From Calendula officinalis (taxonomy: Eukaryota; Streptophyta; Magnoliopsida; Asterales; Asteraceae): 64,000 bases of DNA. Each line of letters begins with the position of its first letter. Position 1 is the first letter of the stretch. Shown piece after piece: positions 1 to 11,103 of this stretch. The notes beneath the pieces were generated by a model, which saw nothing but the letters and a program-made list of their open reading frames with translations, did not search any database and was not told where the DNA came from. Both the position numbers and the translations under genes were made by a program. The DNA lies in the NCBI GenBank assembly GCA_963853835.1, contig OY970820.1, forward strand, positions 17,787,873 through 17,851,872, written 5' to 3'.

Positions 1-1204
1 CACTCCTGAATGCATAAAAGCATATAAAGAATTAGAAAAACTTAACAAAGAAACTCTTGATGAGATGATTTTAAACAGAAATAGGAGAATTGAATATAAT
101 GGTTGTATAGCAGATCTTGAAAATCAAATTAAAATCTATAAAATAACAGATCAAAAGATAAAAGATGAACTATTACAAACAACTTATGATAAAGAATATG
201 CTGAGTTAAAATTAAAAGAAACTCTAATTAAATTAGAAGAATGTCAAATGGAATTAGTATTAAAAAATTTGAAAGAAGTTCTAAAATAACTGATGAATTA
301 ACCAGTAATCAAACCACTGAGAAAGTTGTTCACGGAGTTGGATATCATGCAGTTTCACCTCCAACTAACTTTATTCCTCGTCTTAAGTCAAGCTCAGAAA
401 GAATATTAAATGAATTAAAAATAGAAAGTCAAATTGAAACCAGTAATGATTCATCTGATGATGATCAAACAACTAATTCAACTGATACAAGTTTTCATAC
501 AACACAAAGTCAAACTGAATCTCCTAAATATAACTCAGAAAATATACCAACCATTTTAAGAAGGGGAAATTAAAGAAACTTAAACCAGTTGAAAGAACAA
601 AGAAAGCCTGCAGGTGCTAAATCAACAAAATTAACATGTTTAATTTGCAACAAAGTTAACCACTTAGCAAAGGATTGTCACTTCACTCCAATTAACTGCA
701 AAGAATTTAAAGAATTTAAAGAAAACAAAGAAAAATTAAAAGCATTTAAACTAAAACAAACTGCAGAAGCAAAAGAAATTAAAAATCCACATGTTAAGGT
801 TCCTAAATTTGGGAGAACTGCACAACGATTTGTGCAAAATATCAGGCATGGCAATCCAAACAGAAGTAATTATTTCAAAAATAATGGAAAACAAAAACAA
901 TTTCAAAAATATTCAAAGTTTTCAAACATCAGTAGGAACTATTTCAGGTTTACTACTGGTAAAAACCCTAATTATAATGCTGTCGGATACAATTATCAAA
1001 ACACTACTGACTATGCTAAAAACTCATATTACCCAAAATACTACTGGTCCATCAGTAGTAAAATATTCAAAAGCCAAAAACTACGGTTATAAACCTAGGT
1101 CAGTAGTAAAACAGAATACCAGTAATAAACAACAAATGAAGACCAAAACTGCATACAAAGCTCATCCATTTCAAAAATCTTACTCTTCAAAGGATGAACC
1201 ATAG
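1..1204 (+). pseudogene. copia gag remnant with CCHC zinc knuckle
   Basis: Lysine- and glutamate-rich, coiled-coil-like coding sequence fills 1-570, split between frames near 240-290. A zinc knuckle of the form CX2CX4HX4C (CLICNKVNHLAKDC) is encoded at about 634-680, after a TAA at 571-573. Downstream the sequence is rich in Asn, Tyr and Lys, as in the RNA-binding tail of gag, and the frame shifts again after about 790. Gag packages element RNA into virus-like particles in the cytoplasm. At least two frameshifts and one stop make this copy non-functional. The true start lies outside the window. Confidence 0.8.
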
Positions 1205-1251
1205 ACAAAACAAGCTTGAGTTCCCAAAATTAACTAATCCATTTATTTTAT

Positions 1252-1640
1252 GTGCAGAGCATTCAGATCCCTGAAGAAGGAAAAACATGGCACATTGATA
1301 GTGGATGCTCTAAACACATGACTGGAAATCTTCAAATTCTTAGAGATTTCAAGTCTTTTGAAGGTGGATATGTTGCTTTTGGTGAAAATCCAAGAGGTGG
1401 TAGGATTACAGGTAAATGTACAGTATCAAATGGTAAGATTACTTTTGATGATGTATTTTATGTTGCCGAGCTTAAGTATAATCTGGTTAGTGTCTCACAA
1501 GTATGTGATAAAAAGAACAAAATTCTTTTTTACAGATATAGAGTGCATCATTCTTTCTCCTGACTTTATTTTAGATGAAAAATTTGTTGTTTTAAGAACA
1601 CCAAGGAGAAATAATGTGTATTGCCTGGATATAGGGGGAG
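1252..1640 (+). pseudogene. copia aspartic protease and GAG-pre-integrase segment, frameshifted
   Basis: The motif WHIDSGCSKHMTG (about 1288-1326) is the catalytic D-S-G signature of copia aspartic proteases, which cut the Gag-Pol polyprotein. It is followed by the pre-integrase stretch NLVSVSQVCDKKNKILF. The frame is lost at a run of six T (1526-1531): one T fewer would join the upstream frame to the downstream reading ECIILSPDFILDEKFVVL, so a single-base insertion in a homopolymer is the likely lesion (or a sequencing error). The reading continues to YCLDI near 1633, where the family sequence breaks off. Confidence 0.85.
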
Positions 1641-2250
1641 AACTCAAAGCAAATCATACAGAGTATTCAACAAGAGGCTAAGGATCATTGAAGAAAGTGT
1701 AAATGTATCCTTTAATGAAAATCTGATGAATGAACAGGGAAATGGTCCAGATTGGTTATTTAATATTGATAATCTAACCAAGTCGTTTGATGTTAATTAT
1801 GATTGTAATGCAGGAGATTCAAACAATCAAAGCCAACAAGGAGGATCATCTTCATTCAATGGTAGTCAAGACATAATGAAATATATTCTAGTTAATACTG
1901 ATCCCACATTTAATACTGAGGACAGTAGCAACTCAGATAACCCTAGCAATCGTGACACCAGTAACAACTCAAATTCTCAAGATACTACTGATCCCAGTAG
2001 TAACTCAGAAACTCAAACAAATGATGATGAACCAAACAACAATGGTGTCAGTACTAACAATGAACCACCTGCATCAAATGAAGAACATGTTACTACTGAT
2101 ACCAGTAGTAATGAAGAATCTCCACAAAATCCAGACAATTAAGAATAAACATGGGCAGATGCTCAAATCCCTGAATCCAATGAGTCAAACCTTGATAGTC
2201 AAATACTTGTTGACAAAGTTCCAGGAACTAGAACTGAAAAGAATCATCCT
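1641..2250 (+). pseudogene. Post-integrase linker; integrase zinc finger and catalytic core deleted
   Basis: Straight after the pre-integrase segment the reading becomes YRVFNKRLRIIEESVNVSF (from about 1656) and then GNGPDWLFNIDNLTKS. In this family, as I recall it, this linker follows the integrase C-terminus. The HHCC zinc finger and D,D35E core that should lie between are absent. The rest of the segment is a low-complexity Asn/Ser/Thr/Asp linker that ends at a TAA near 2140. Two perfect TACTACTG inverted repeats sit here (1983-2002 and 2090-2111). The element could move only with integrase supplied in trans. Confidence 0.7.
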
Positions 2251-3880
2251 TTGGACCTAGTCCTAAGTGATGTCAACTCAAACATGCAGACAAGAAGCAA
2301 ATTCAATTCATCATTAAATACAAATGTTTGTAACATAAGTTTAATCTCTAATGAATGTATGTATGAATGTTTTCTGTCACAGGAGGAACCTAAGAAGATT
2401 CAACAAACAATGAAAGACTCAAATTGGATTATAGCAATGCAAGAAGAACTTCTTCAATTCAAATTACAAGCTATATGGACTCTTGTACCTCTACCAAAAG
2501 GAAAAAGACCCATTGGAACAAGATGGATCTTCAGAAACAAGGAAGATGAAAGAGGTATAGTGATCAAAAACAAAGTCAGACTTGTAGCCCAAGGATACAC
2601 TGAAGAAGAAGGAATAGACTATGATGAAGTATATGCACATGTTGCTAGAATTGAAGCAATAAGGATATTTCTGGCATATGCTTCATTCAAGAAAATCAAA
2701 GTCTATCAAATGGATGTTAAAAGTGCATTCCTGTATGGGAAAATTGAAGAAGAAGTGTATGTGTGTCAACCTCCAGGATTTGAAGATCCAGAACATGATA
2801 ACTATGTGTACAAACTAGACAAAGCTCTATATGGCCTTCATCAGGCTCCAAGAGCTTGGTATGACACATTGTCATCATACTTATTGAAGAATAACTTCAA
2901 AAGAGGTGCAATTGATAAGACTCTGTTCACAAGAAAAGTCAAAGATGATATACTACTGGTCCAAATATATGTAGATGATATCATCTTTAGTTCAACAAAT
3001 GATCAATTGTGCAAAGAGTTTGAAGAGTTAATGCAGATCAAATTCAAGATGAGCTCAATGGGTCCAATGAACTTCTTTCTTGGACTCCAAATCAATCAAA
3101 GATCACTTGGTATTTTGATTAATCAATCAAAATATGTCAGAGACATCTTGGAAAAGTTTGCAATGAAAGACTGTAGAAGTGCAAGCACACCAATGGAAAC
3201 ACACAAACACCTACATCCTGATGTTGAGGGGGAGGATGTAGATGAACATCTATATAGATCAATGATAGGATCTTTAATGTATTTAACTGTATCAAGACCT
3301 AACATTATGTATAGTGTTTGTGTATGTCCCAGGTATTAAGCAAGACCTAAGGAGCTACACTTGCAGGCTGTTAAAAGAATATTCAGATACTTGAAGGGAA
3401 AACCTTCTCTTGGTCTTTGGTATCCACATGATTCACCATTTGAACTCATAGCCTACACAGATAGTGACTATGGTGGTGAATGTCAAGATAGAAAATCTAC
3501 TACTGGTGGATGTCAATTCATTGGATCAAGATTGGTGTCATGGCAATGCAAGAAACAAACAAATGTGTCAACATCAACTATTGAAGCAGAGTATGTAGCT
3601 GCATCTGCTTGCTGTGCTCAAGTTCTATGGATTCAAAATCAACTCCTAGACTTTGGTATCTCTATTCTTAAAACTCCCATCTTTATTGATAATCAAAGTG
3701 CTATAAGTATTGTGAATAATCCAGTAAAACATTCAAAAACTAAACACATTGAAATAAGATTTCATTTTTTAAGGGATTGTAATGAAAAGAAATTAATAAA
3801 AGTGGAGAAAATTCATACTGACAATTAATTAGCCGATCTTTTTACAAAAGCATTTGATGTAGGAAGATTCAGTTTCTTGG
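2251..3880 (+). pseudogene. copia reverse transcriptase and RNase H, two premature stops
   Basis: One frame encodes a whole copia RT: the N-terminal motif NWIIAMQEELLQF, the middle segment KVYQMDVKSAFLYG, LYGLHQAPRAWY, and the catalytic box YVDDI at about 2968-2982. RNase H follows with AYTDSDYGG, DRKSTTGG, TIEAEYVA and NQSAISIVNNP. RT makes element cDNA; RNase H removes template RNA. Two in-frame TAA codons, at 3337-3339 (after CPRY) and 3826-3828 (after KIHTDN), sit where relatives have Gln, fitting C-to-T change of CAA. Otherwise the frame is open for more than 1.5 kb, so this is the best preserved part of the element. Confidence 0.9.
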
Positions 3881-4419
3881 TTAGCAGTATTGGAATGATT
3901 TTAATAAATTAATTTCACTCTTAATATCATATGTAAAGTTTTTGTACAATATTTATATTTATAAGTATGTTTTCCTACTGGTTATTCACTATTAACCATG
4001 AATAAATCTTACAATTTAGTACTGATAGGGTTGTTTCTTTAGAATTAGGTTAAGTATAAAAACAACAGTTACTACTGCCGTTTCTATTACTAATACTTAG
4101 TTACTACTGATCAACCGTTATCTGTAAAATACAACATTTTACCATACTAACGTCCATGAAAATAGCCGTTGGGTTATGATTCGAAGGGTATTTCGGTCCT
4201 TTTGCAGGTTAATTCGAAAAATATAAATAGCTGAATGTGATTAGTTTAGCATTATCCACACCTCGATTCGATAAACCCTACGATAAACCCTAAATTCTGC
4301 AAATCTCGATCAAAACCCTGCATCAGTAACAAAGAAATTCATTCTACAAATCGCTCAAAAGATCAAACTCTCTCTGAAATCAAAAACTCAATATCAATTT
4401 CAAGATCAAAATCAAACAA
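3881..4419 (+). other. Spacer and leader between RNase H and the 3' ORF
   Basis: No coding frame of note. It holds several TTACTACTG-type motifs (about 3975, 4070-4110) and a CA/TC-rich stretch (4255-4415) that resembles a 5' leader in front of the ATG at 4420. A TATAAATAG-like box lies at about 4220, so a subgenomic promoter for the 3' ORF is possible. That is inference only. Confidence 0.4.
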
Positions 4420-7284
4420 ATGGCTACTCTAAAATCTCTCGAAGTTAAAACAGATCTCAAATACTCAGAATTCAACAATATGTGTGCCTTTCTAAGAAAT
4501 TCAGATGGAACAAAGGACTTTCGACCAATTGTTATGTTCTTGAAGAACTCTTACATCAAGTTTGCACTTACTGTAAATCCCAAAGCCTATGAGCAACATC
4601 TTGTTCACTTCTGGGAAAATGCTGAAGTAATTGAAGAAGCAAGTCATTCAAAAATAAAATCAACTGTAGATGGCAAATCAATCATCATCACAGAGCAGTC
4701 AATCAGACACCACCTTCAACTAAATGATGAAACATGTATGTTTTCATTTCCTAAGGAGGATCTTGTTTTCATCATCACAGAGCAGTCAAACATGTTATGA
4801 AGGAAGACTGGACATTGTCACTTTTCAAAAAGGTCTTCTTTCACCCCAATGGAAATTTCTTGTTCACACTATTCAACATTGTATCTCTCCCAAAAAGAGT
4901 ACATGGAATGAGTTCAACAAATCAATAGCATCTGCTGTTGTTTGTTTGTGCACAGGCCAAGTATTCAATTTTTCTAACATGATTTTTGAAGGAATGCTTG
5001 CAAATATATATCATCTACAAAAAATTTAATGTACCCAAGATTCCTTGCACACATTTTAAACTGTGAAATACAAATCTTTCTATTACAAAGAACATTTTTC
5101 CTACACCTGGATTAAATAAAAAGGTGTACTCATATATGAGAAAACAATTCAAATTTTCTAGAAAAGAGACTCCATTGTTCCCAAACATGATATATGATCA
5201 ACCCCCAGCTGGAGAAGGTTCAAATCACCCTATTGAACCCCAACCCACTCCATCACCAAAAACAGCTCAAACACAATCCCAAAAGTCCACTCAACAAACC
5301 ACACAAACCAGTGTCCTGAATGTGTCCCAGGTACATGAAATTAATCCACAGAGTGCTACTCTTCACTCTGAGGAAGACCAACCATTAGTCAAACAAATTT
5401 CCAAAATCTATAAAAGGAAGAAAACTTCTTTAAAGGACACCAGGGGACCAATTGAGTCAGACCCCAGACTCCAAGAGTTGTCCTCCAATGAGGAGAGAGG
5501 TCATGAGGAAAGGGCTCTCACTACTGATGCCCCAAAGGTGGGTGCACAGGATAGTGAGAACATCATTAGGACCTAGACCTCGGCAACTTTAAGTGACGAC
5601 TTATCCTTTGAGGCAGCACTTAAAGGACCCCGGTGCCAAGAAACCAAAAGAGGAGGTACTTCTGCTTCTTCTAGAAAGAAGAGAGTATCTAAACAACCCA
5701 TTTCATCACCAAGCAGTGATGAGGCTAGTTTGAAACAACTTGATTTGACGGATATAATGGAAAACCTCAAAGCCAATTTACCAAATGAGCCCAATGATCC
5801 ACCCAAAGGGGCTGAGGGCAGTATTAAACCAACTAAATTGACGGATATGAAGGAAAACCTTAAAACCACTTTACAACATTGCCTGGAACTTTTGAACAAT
5901 CAAGGAAAAACCATAAGCTATATGAACCATTATATCAATACTTTGAATAGAAGACAGAAAAGATTTGATTATAGACTTCAAAGGCAATCTACTCTTATCA
6001 GAAAATTACAAAAGAAGATTGCAGATAGTGAGGCTCAACAAATTGAGATCACTAAGGGGGAGAAGGATCAAATACAAGGAATGATTGATCATTCAATTGC
6101 AGCTGCAGCAGCCTCCCTCCTAAATTTAAAAGAAGCTCATGGTGAAACATGTCAAAGTTATGGTGAAGATCTGTACAGAGGAGTAAGAAGTATGGATGAA
6201 GATGCCTTTGTGTCTGCAAATCAATCCCCAACAGCAGAACAAGTACATTCTCTAGTTACTACTGAAGTAATTGAAACTACTGATCCTATGGATATTACTG
6301 ATGCTAAGGATCAAGAGGTTGTTACTATTGATCCCATTGAAGAAGAAGAAATACAAGTAGTAAATGTTCCAGTAACAGAAACTATCATTCCTACTACTGA
6401 TGCTCTAGCAGTAGTAACTACAACAACAACCTCACCAGTAGTAGACTCCTCACAACAGCTGGCGGTATATACAATAGAAACAACACCAGTAGTAACTACC
6501 TTGGTTACTACTGAAGATGAAGAAGAAATACCAGAAGTACTTGAACCAGCTGTGATCATCCCTAGGCCTCCAACTCCAGAACTTAAGCCACTTATCATAC
6601 CTAACATTGATGATAATGTGAATTGGGATGATGTAGATGAATGTGCACTACCTCCTCACCCCAAAATCTTAACTGAAGGTGATTTTCATTTATTTTCTCC
6701 ATCAGTTGTGATCACCCCAGTTGTTGATATGAAATATACTCCACTATCAAAGTGTGTTGGTAAAGGTAAAGAAAAATTTCATGATGACTACCCACACAGA
6801 GCTTTAGGTCATTTTATGGTAAATAAAATAAATTGTGTTAGACCTGTTAAGCAAGATAAGTGGAAGGTGAAAAGAATGAGGTATTTAAGAAAAGTTGCAA
6901 AGACTCAAGCCCTTGAAGATAAACGAATAGCTGAAGAAGAAAGACTCAAAAATGCAGCAATTCAAGAGATAGAAGAATTCCTGGTAGAAGATCAACAAGC
7001 AGAGTTCAATAAACAAAGAAAAATAGAAGAAGAACATCTGAACTGTCTTGAAGATCTTGTGGCAGAATGTAAAAGAGAAAAACCTGATCTGCCAGATGAA
7101 ATTTTTGAACAGAAGAACAAAATGATTGATTACGTGAAATCAAAAGGTCATAGTGCTAAGTCCTTTGGCAGAATGAAAATGATAACAATTGTTGACAAGT
7201 ATTGTACTGCTAAAAAGAGGGAATTAGCTGAAAATGAAGAAGAAGAAGTGAAAGAAAAGGTGTTAGTTGAGATTGATCCCAAGA
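4420..7284 (+). pseudogene. Extra 3' ORF of the copia element (so-called longin-like), first part
   Basis: The start MATLKSLEVKTDLKYSEFNN and the phrases FALTVNPKAYEQHLVHFWE, LSPQWKFLVHTIQHC and STWNEFNKSIASAVVC match a family that I recall as widely annotated 'synaptobrevin, longin-like domain protein' in Asteraceae genomes; it is really a retroelement ORF. Its function is unknown. After a Pro/Thr/Gln-rich linker (5124-5576) come a coiled-coil region (about 5880-6080), a Thr/Val/Glu-rich acidic region (6200-6560), and a charged helical part rich in Glu and Lys (6870-7260). Lesions: a frameshift near 4770-4795 at a templated 19-nt duplication, another break around 5030-5120, and a TAG at 5574-5576. 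The reading is cut at about 7284 by chromovirus sequence; the apparent stop at 7296 lies inside the insertion. Confidence 0.7.
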
Positions 7285-7978
7285 CTTATCCAACATAGGA
7301 CGAAATACCCGATTCATCATATCCATAAAAGCGGCCAGAGCATTCGTTAAACCAAATGGCATGAATAAGAATTCATAATGCCCATATCTAGTTCGGAATG
7401 CTGTTTTAGGTACATCTTCTTTATAAACCTTCAACTGATGATAACCGGATCTCCAAGTCAATCTTAGAAAAATAACTTGCACCTTGCAATTGATCAAAAA
7501 GATCATCAATTCTAGGCAACGGATATTTGTTCTTGATTGTCACCTTATTAAGTTCTCTATAATCGATACATATCCGCATCGTCCCGTCTTTCTTTTTAAC
7601 GAATAAAACCGGTGCACCCCACGGTGACACGCTCGGTTGAATAAACCCTTTATCAAGCAACTCTTGCAATTGACTCATGATTTCTTTCATTTCTGCCGGG
7701 GCTAAACGATAAGGAGTTTTGGCGATTGGAGACGCACCCGGTACAAGATCAATTCGAAATTCTACCTCTCGATCAGGAGGTAATCCGGGTAAATCCTCGG
7801 GAAATACATCCGGGAATTCATTAACAATCGGAACATCTATCACGGATTTCTTAATTTCTACAAGCGGGTTAAGAACATAAGCTAGATAGGAATAGCATCC
7901 ATGAGACATCAATTTACTAGCTTTCAAGAAAGAAATCACCCGCCTATTCTTCATTTTTCTATCACCATACACATACAA
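7285..7978 (-). pseudogene. Chromovirus reverse transcriptase N-terminal half, frameshifted and truncated
   Basis: Read on the minus strand from 7978: FPDVFPEDLPGLPPDREVEF, TPYRLAPAEMKE, GFIQPSVSPWGAPVLFVKKK, DYRELNKVTIKNKYPLPRID and FSKIDL, then after a one-base insertion near 7453 the frame continues as RSGYHQLKVYKEDVPKTAF and MPFGLTNALAAFMDMMNRVF. These are the fingers and palm motifs of Ty3/gypsy RT. The sequence stops at RPMLDK, just before the catalytic F/Y-x-DD box, where copia sequence begins (about 7284). The DD box, RNase H and integrase are therefore missing from this block. Confidence 0.9.
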
Positions 7979-7981
7979 AGG

Positions 7982-8362
7982 TTATTTTCCTTGTACGAGA
8001 ATTCTTATCCTTTTCTCACAACACATAATATCGGCATGATACATCGACATCCAATCCATCCCGATGATAATATCGAAATTTGGCAAATCTATCAACACTA
8101 GATCTACTAAGAATTTATGATCATCTATCTCTAACGAGCAAGCCCTATAAATACGATTGGCTACCAAAGTCACACTTCCCGCAGTATCAAAACAGAATGG
8201 GTTCAACAAAGGTGATGGAATTACAGTTAACAATTTAGCAAATTTCAGAGATACGAAAGAATCAGACGCCCCAGATTCAAATAATATATGAGCGGGTTGG
8301 GAATTAACAAGGAATGTACAAGAAACGACATTCGGATCTTCCCGGGATTCCTCCGGGGACAA
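7982..8362 (-). pseudogene. Chromovirus retropepsin-type protease with altered active site
   Basis: The minus-strand reading contains AHILFESGASDSFVSLKFA and FDIIIGMDWMSMYHADI. The family has D-S-G-A at the first site; here the catalytic Asp position is Glu (FESGAS), so the enzyme is expected to be inactive unless the base is an error. The IIGMDWM motif is the conserved second half. It lies between the gag zinc knuckles and RT and is separated from RT by a stop near 7979, which fits the pol order of Tekay-type chromoviruses. Confidence 0.85.
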
Positions 8363-8449
8363 CTGAAAAGCACGGCTTCTAGCCCTAGGAACCTCCTCCT
8401 TTTGACCTGAAGCACCCGCTCACGGAGGTTGTTGTACTGAACCTCGGCT

Positions 8450-9592
8450 TTATGTGGCTCGATTAGAAGGATTAGGGCATTGTCTCCTCCGATGGCCCAC
8501 TAATCCACAACCATAGCAAACGACATCTTTATTAGGGCACCTTGATTTTATGTGACCTTCCTCATAACAATCAAAACACTTCACGGGTCCACGATCACTA
8601 GCACACCGTCCTCGGTGATTCTTGCCACAGGATTGGCAATCTCGGTTAGCATCCGAATAAAATATTTCAATGGTTAAACACAGTTCATAAACATATACAT
8701 AACACAATACTTAATTTAATTTCAATCTTACTTGAATAGAAAACGATTGGGATTGGCCACGAGGCCGAGATGGCCCTTGAGATTGGGTTCGAAGGTTCGG
8801 AGTAAATCGATTAAAACGACCGGATGGAGAAGAAGTAGTTTGTTCAACCTTTTGTCGCTTGGAGTCGGGAGTCAACTCTGCACGAAGACTCAAATCATGC
8901 TCTCTTCTTCGAGCATACTCCACCGCCTTAGCAAATGACGGGATATCACGAATATTCACGAAGTCTTGGATCTCATACCTCAATCCCTCCACAAACATTT
9001 GAATTTTCTCTACTTCGGTGGGAATGTATTTCGTGGCAAATTGAGCTTTTTGATTAAACAACGTTTCATATTCATCCACCGATAAAGTTCCTTGCTTGAG
9101 TTCTAAAAACTCCTTCTCCAACCTCCTTGTCATATCATTAGGATAATATTGCTCGAGGAAACGAGCCTTAAAAGCATCCCATGACATATGATCCTTTTCT
9201 TCTTCATCAAGGATCTTGAAGGTATTGTTCCACCAAGTTAATGCCTTTCAGGTAAACATAGCAGTGGCATACACCGTTTGATCATCTTTGGTGACACGAG
9301 AGATACGGAATACCTTCTCCGTATTTTCAACCCATAACAACGCCTCCACAGGGTTTGACACACCCGAGAATTCCGTGGCCCCACTACTACGGAAAGTTTT
9401 GAATGAAACCGAACCCGATTTCTTACTCGGGGATTCACCGACTACATTTTCCTTCTCCTTCAATCTTTCCTTTTCCTCACGCCTAAATTGTTCAAATGTG
9501 GCTCGGACTATGTCCCTGACCCGATTCATCAATCTCTCCTCCCTTGGAGATACCACCTCTTCTTCTTCTTCTTCACGATTACTAGGGTTCAT
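8450..9592 (-). pseudogene. Chromovirus gag with two CCHC knuckles, interrupted
   Basis: On the minus strand the start MNPSNREEEEEEVVSPREER is followed by VEALLWVENTEKVF, a TGA at about 9246-9248, then WDAFKARFLEQYYPNDMTRR and LSVDEYETLFNQKAQFATKY, the retrotransposon gag core. Two zinc knuckles follow, CFDCYEEGHIKSRC and CYGCGLVGHRRRQC. A 70-90 nt AT-rich insertion (about 8650-8730) with an in-frame TAA separates core and knuckles. It starts like a splice donor (CAA/GTAAGA) but no acceptor restores the frame, so I do not call it an intron. Gag assembles the particle and binds element RNA. Confidence 0.85.
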
Positions 9593-9871
9593 TCCTTAGG
9601 TTCGAGGAACCAAGGGGCTTAATTCGTGACGTTTTGCACTTCTCGAGCCATCATTATTACTATTACCACTTCCTTGATCCATCCCTAGCTGCAATTTATA
9701 AGAATATAATGAAGGAATTAAATAACACTCGCCCTAGTATTTCTATTGCCCCACCTTTACATATCCAACCTATGGTTTGTATCCAACCTATACTCTTAGC
9801 CTATACACTATACCATCAACGCCTAAGTTTGAGTCTAGTACCATAATGATACCTAGTTCACTCAAACCAAT

Positions 9872-9883
9872 TCTCTGATACCA
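9872..9883 (-). other. Primer-binding site (tRNA-iMet type)
   Basis: Minus strand TGGTATCAGAGA, matching the common plant initiator-tRNA-Met primer-binding site TGGTATCAGAGC except for the last base. It lies two to three bases after the LTR end (GGTCCTTACA), so it fixes the LTR boundary at 9887. Confidence 0.85.
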
Positions 9884-9886
9884 TAT

Positions 9887-11103
9887 TGTAAGGACCGAAA
9901 CCAAAACGACCACTTTTTACGTCATTTACATAAAACTTTCGGATATTACCCAAAATACAAGTTTTCAAAACATAATTACCAAAACATATACAATCCAAAA
10001 GAAAACTACTATCTATAACGGATACAAACCAACTAAACAACCCCAAAAGATATACATCAATATACTAATAATTATACCAAAAAGAGAAGCTCTTCTAAGC
10101 TTCAAGCAAAACCGACTTCTACAATCTACTCACACTTGCCCTTTCCTTTATCCTTTCCTGAAAAATGGTGACAACTAAACGGGTAAGCTATAAAGCTTAG
10201 TGAGTTCCACAATGTATAATGTTATACTAAATAATTATATAAATCAACATAAATAAACAAACAAGTGTCAATGGGTCAAAATACCGGATTAGCATAACAA
10301 TGTCATCACAAAGCGTCACATACCAATACCGGGTCAACAACGATCAAAGGACAATACCGGAATCAACAAAGTGCATCACTCCCTCTTAGGTCATTAGGGA
10401 ATGAGGCCGATGAAGGTGACCATGGCACCCCTAAATGAGTCCATGATCCAGCTTCACCACCACGGTCCATACCACTCCTCCGCCAGGTACTCCCGCGTCC
10501 ACCGCCTGACATATTACACGAAGTAATACTCGAACAACCATGGGTCCTCACGAAATGAATTATCACTCAAGGCATTCCACTCAAACGGGTCAAGACAATG
10601 TTACGGTTCAACAAGGTGGTTTCAATGTCCAAGGCAAAACACAAGTCATTCAATCGAAAGGAACACTAATTAGCCACATTGCACATATATAATTAAAAGT
10701 ATACACATTGCACATAGTGAACTCAACTGGGATTAAGCAATTTCCAATACGAACCAAGTACTTCCTTTAGTCAAATTCCATTGTCACCGGTCGATATAAT
10801 CACCACAATTTCCCAATTGTTTACCTATCACAATTACACTTATCTCGTTCAATATACAATCTCATAATCACAACTAATATGACCCTTAATCACCAATTCC
10901 CCAAATTGGTGATTAACCCAAAACCCTAAACTTCTAACTATACATCTAAGTGCATAATCACATGCTTACTACAACTTTCGCAACTAGAAACTCAGTTATA
11001 CAAGTATACAATATCAATTTCCAGATTTATAACTCAAACCCTAACTAGGGTTCTTGACCTACTAGCCTTATACTTCAAGTTCTACACATGCATAGAGATA
11101 TAG
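9887..11103 (-). mobile_element. Chromovirus LTR, distal part only
   Basis: Homologous block by block to the complete LTR at 16126-18362, for example around 10380-10560 versus 16848-17030 (shared TTAGGGAATGAGGCCGATGA). On the minus strand it ends GGTCCTTACA next to the PBS. Its other end, at about LTR position 505, abuts plus-strand integrase sequence at 11104, so the first roughly 500 bp are missing here. They are present in inverted orientation at 12505-13040. Confidence 0.8.

Noticed and set aside
6311..6607. Minus-strand frame rich in Val, Ser and Thr
   Set aside because: It is the reverse shadow of the Thr/Val/Glu-rich part of the copia 3' ORF.
8641..8731. Possible intron in chromovirus gag (donor CAA/GTAAGA, CTAAC before an AG)
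   Set aside because: Removing the 91 nt does not restore the gag frame, so it is better seen as an insertion or diverged segment.
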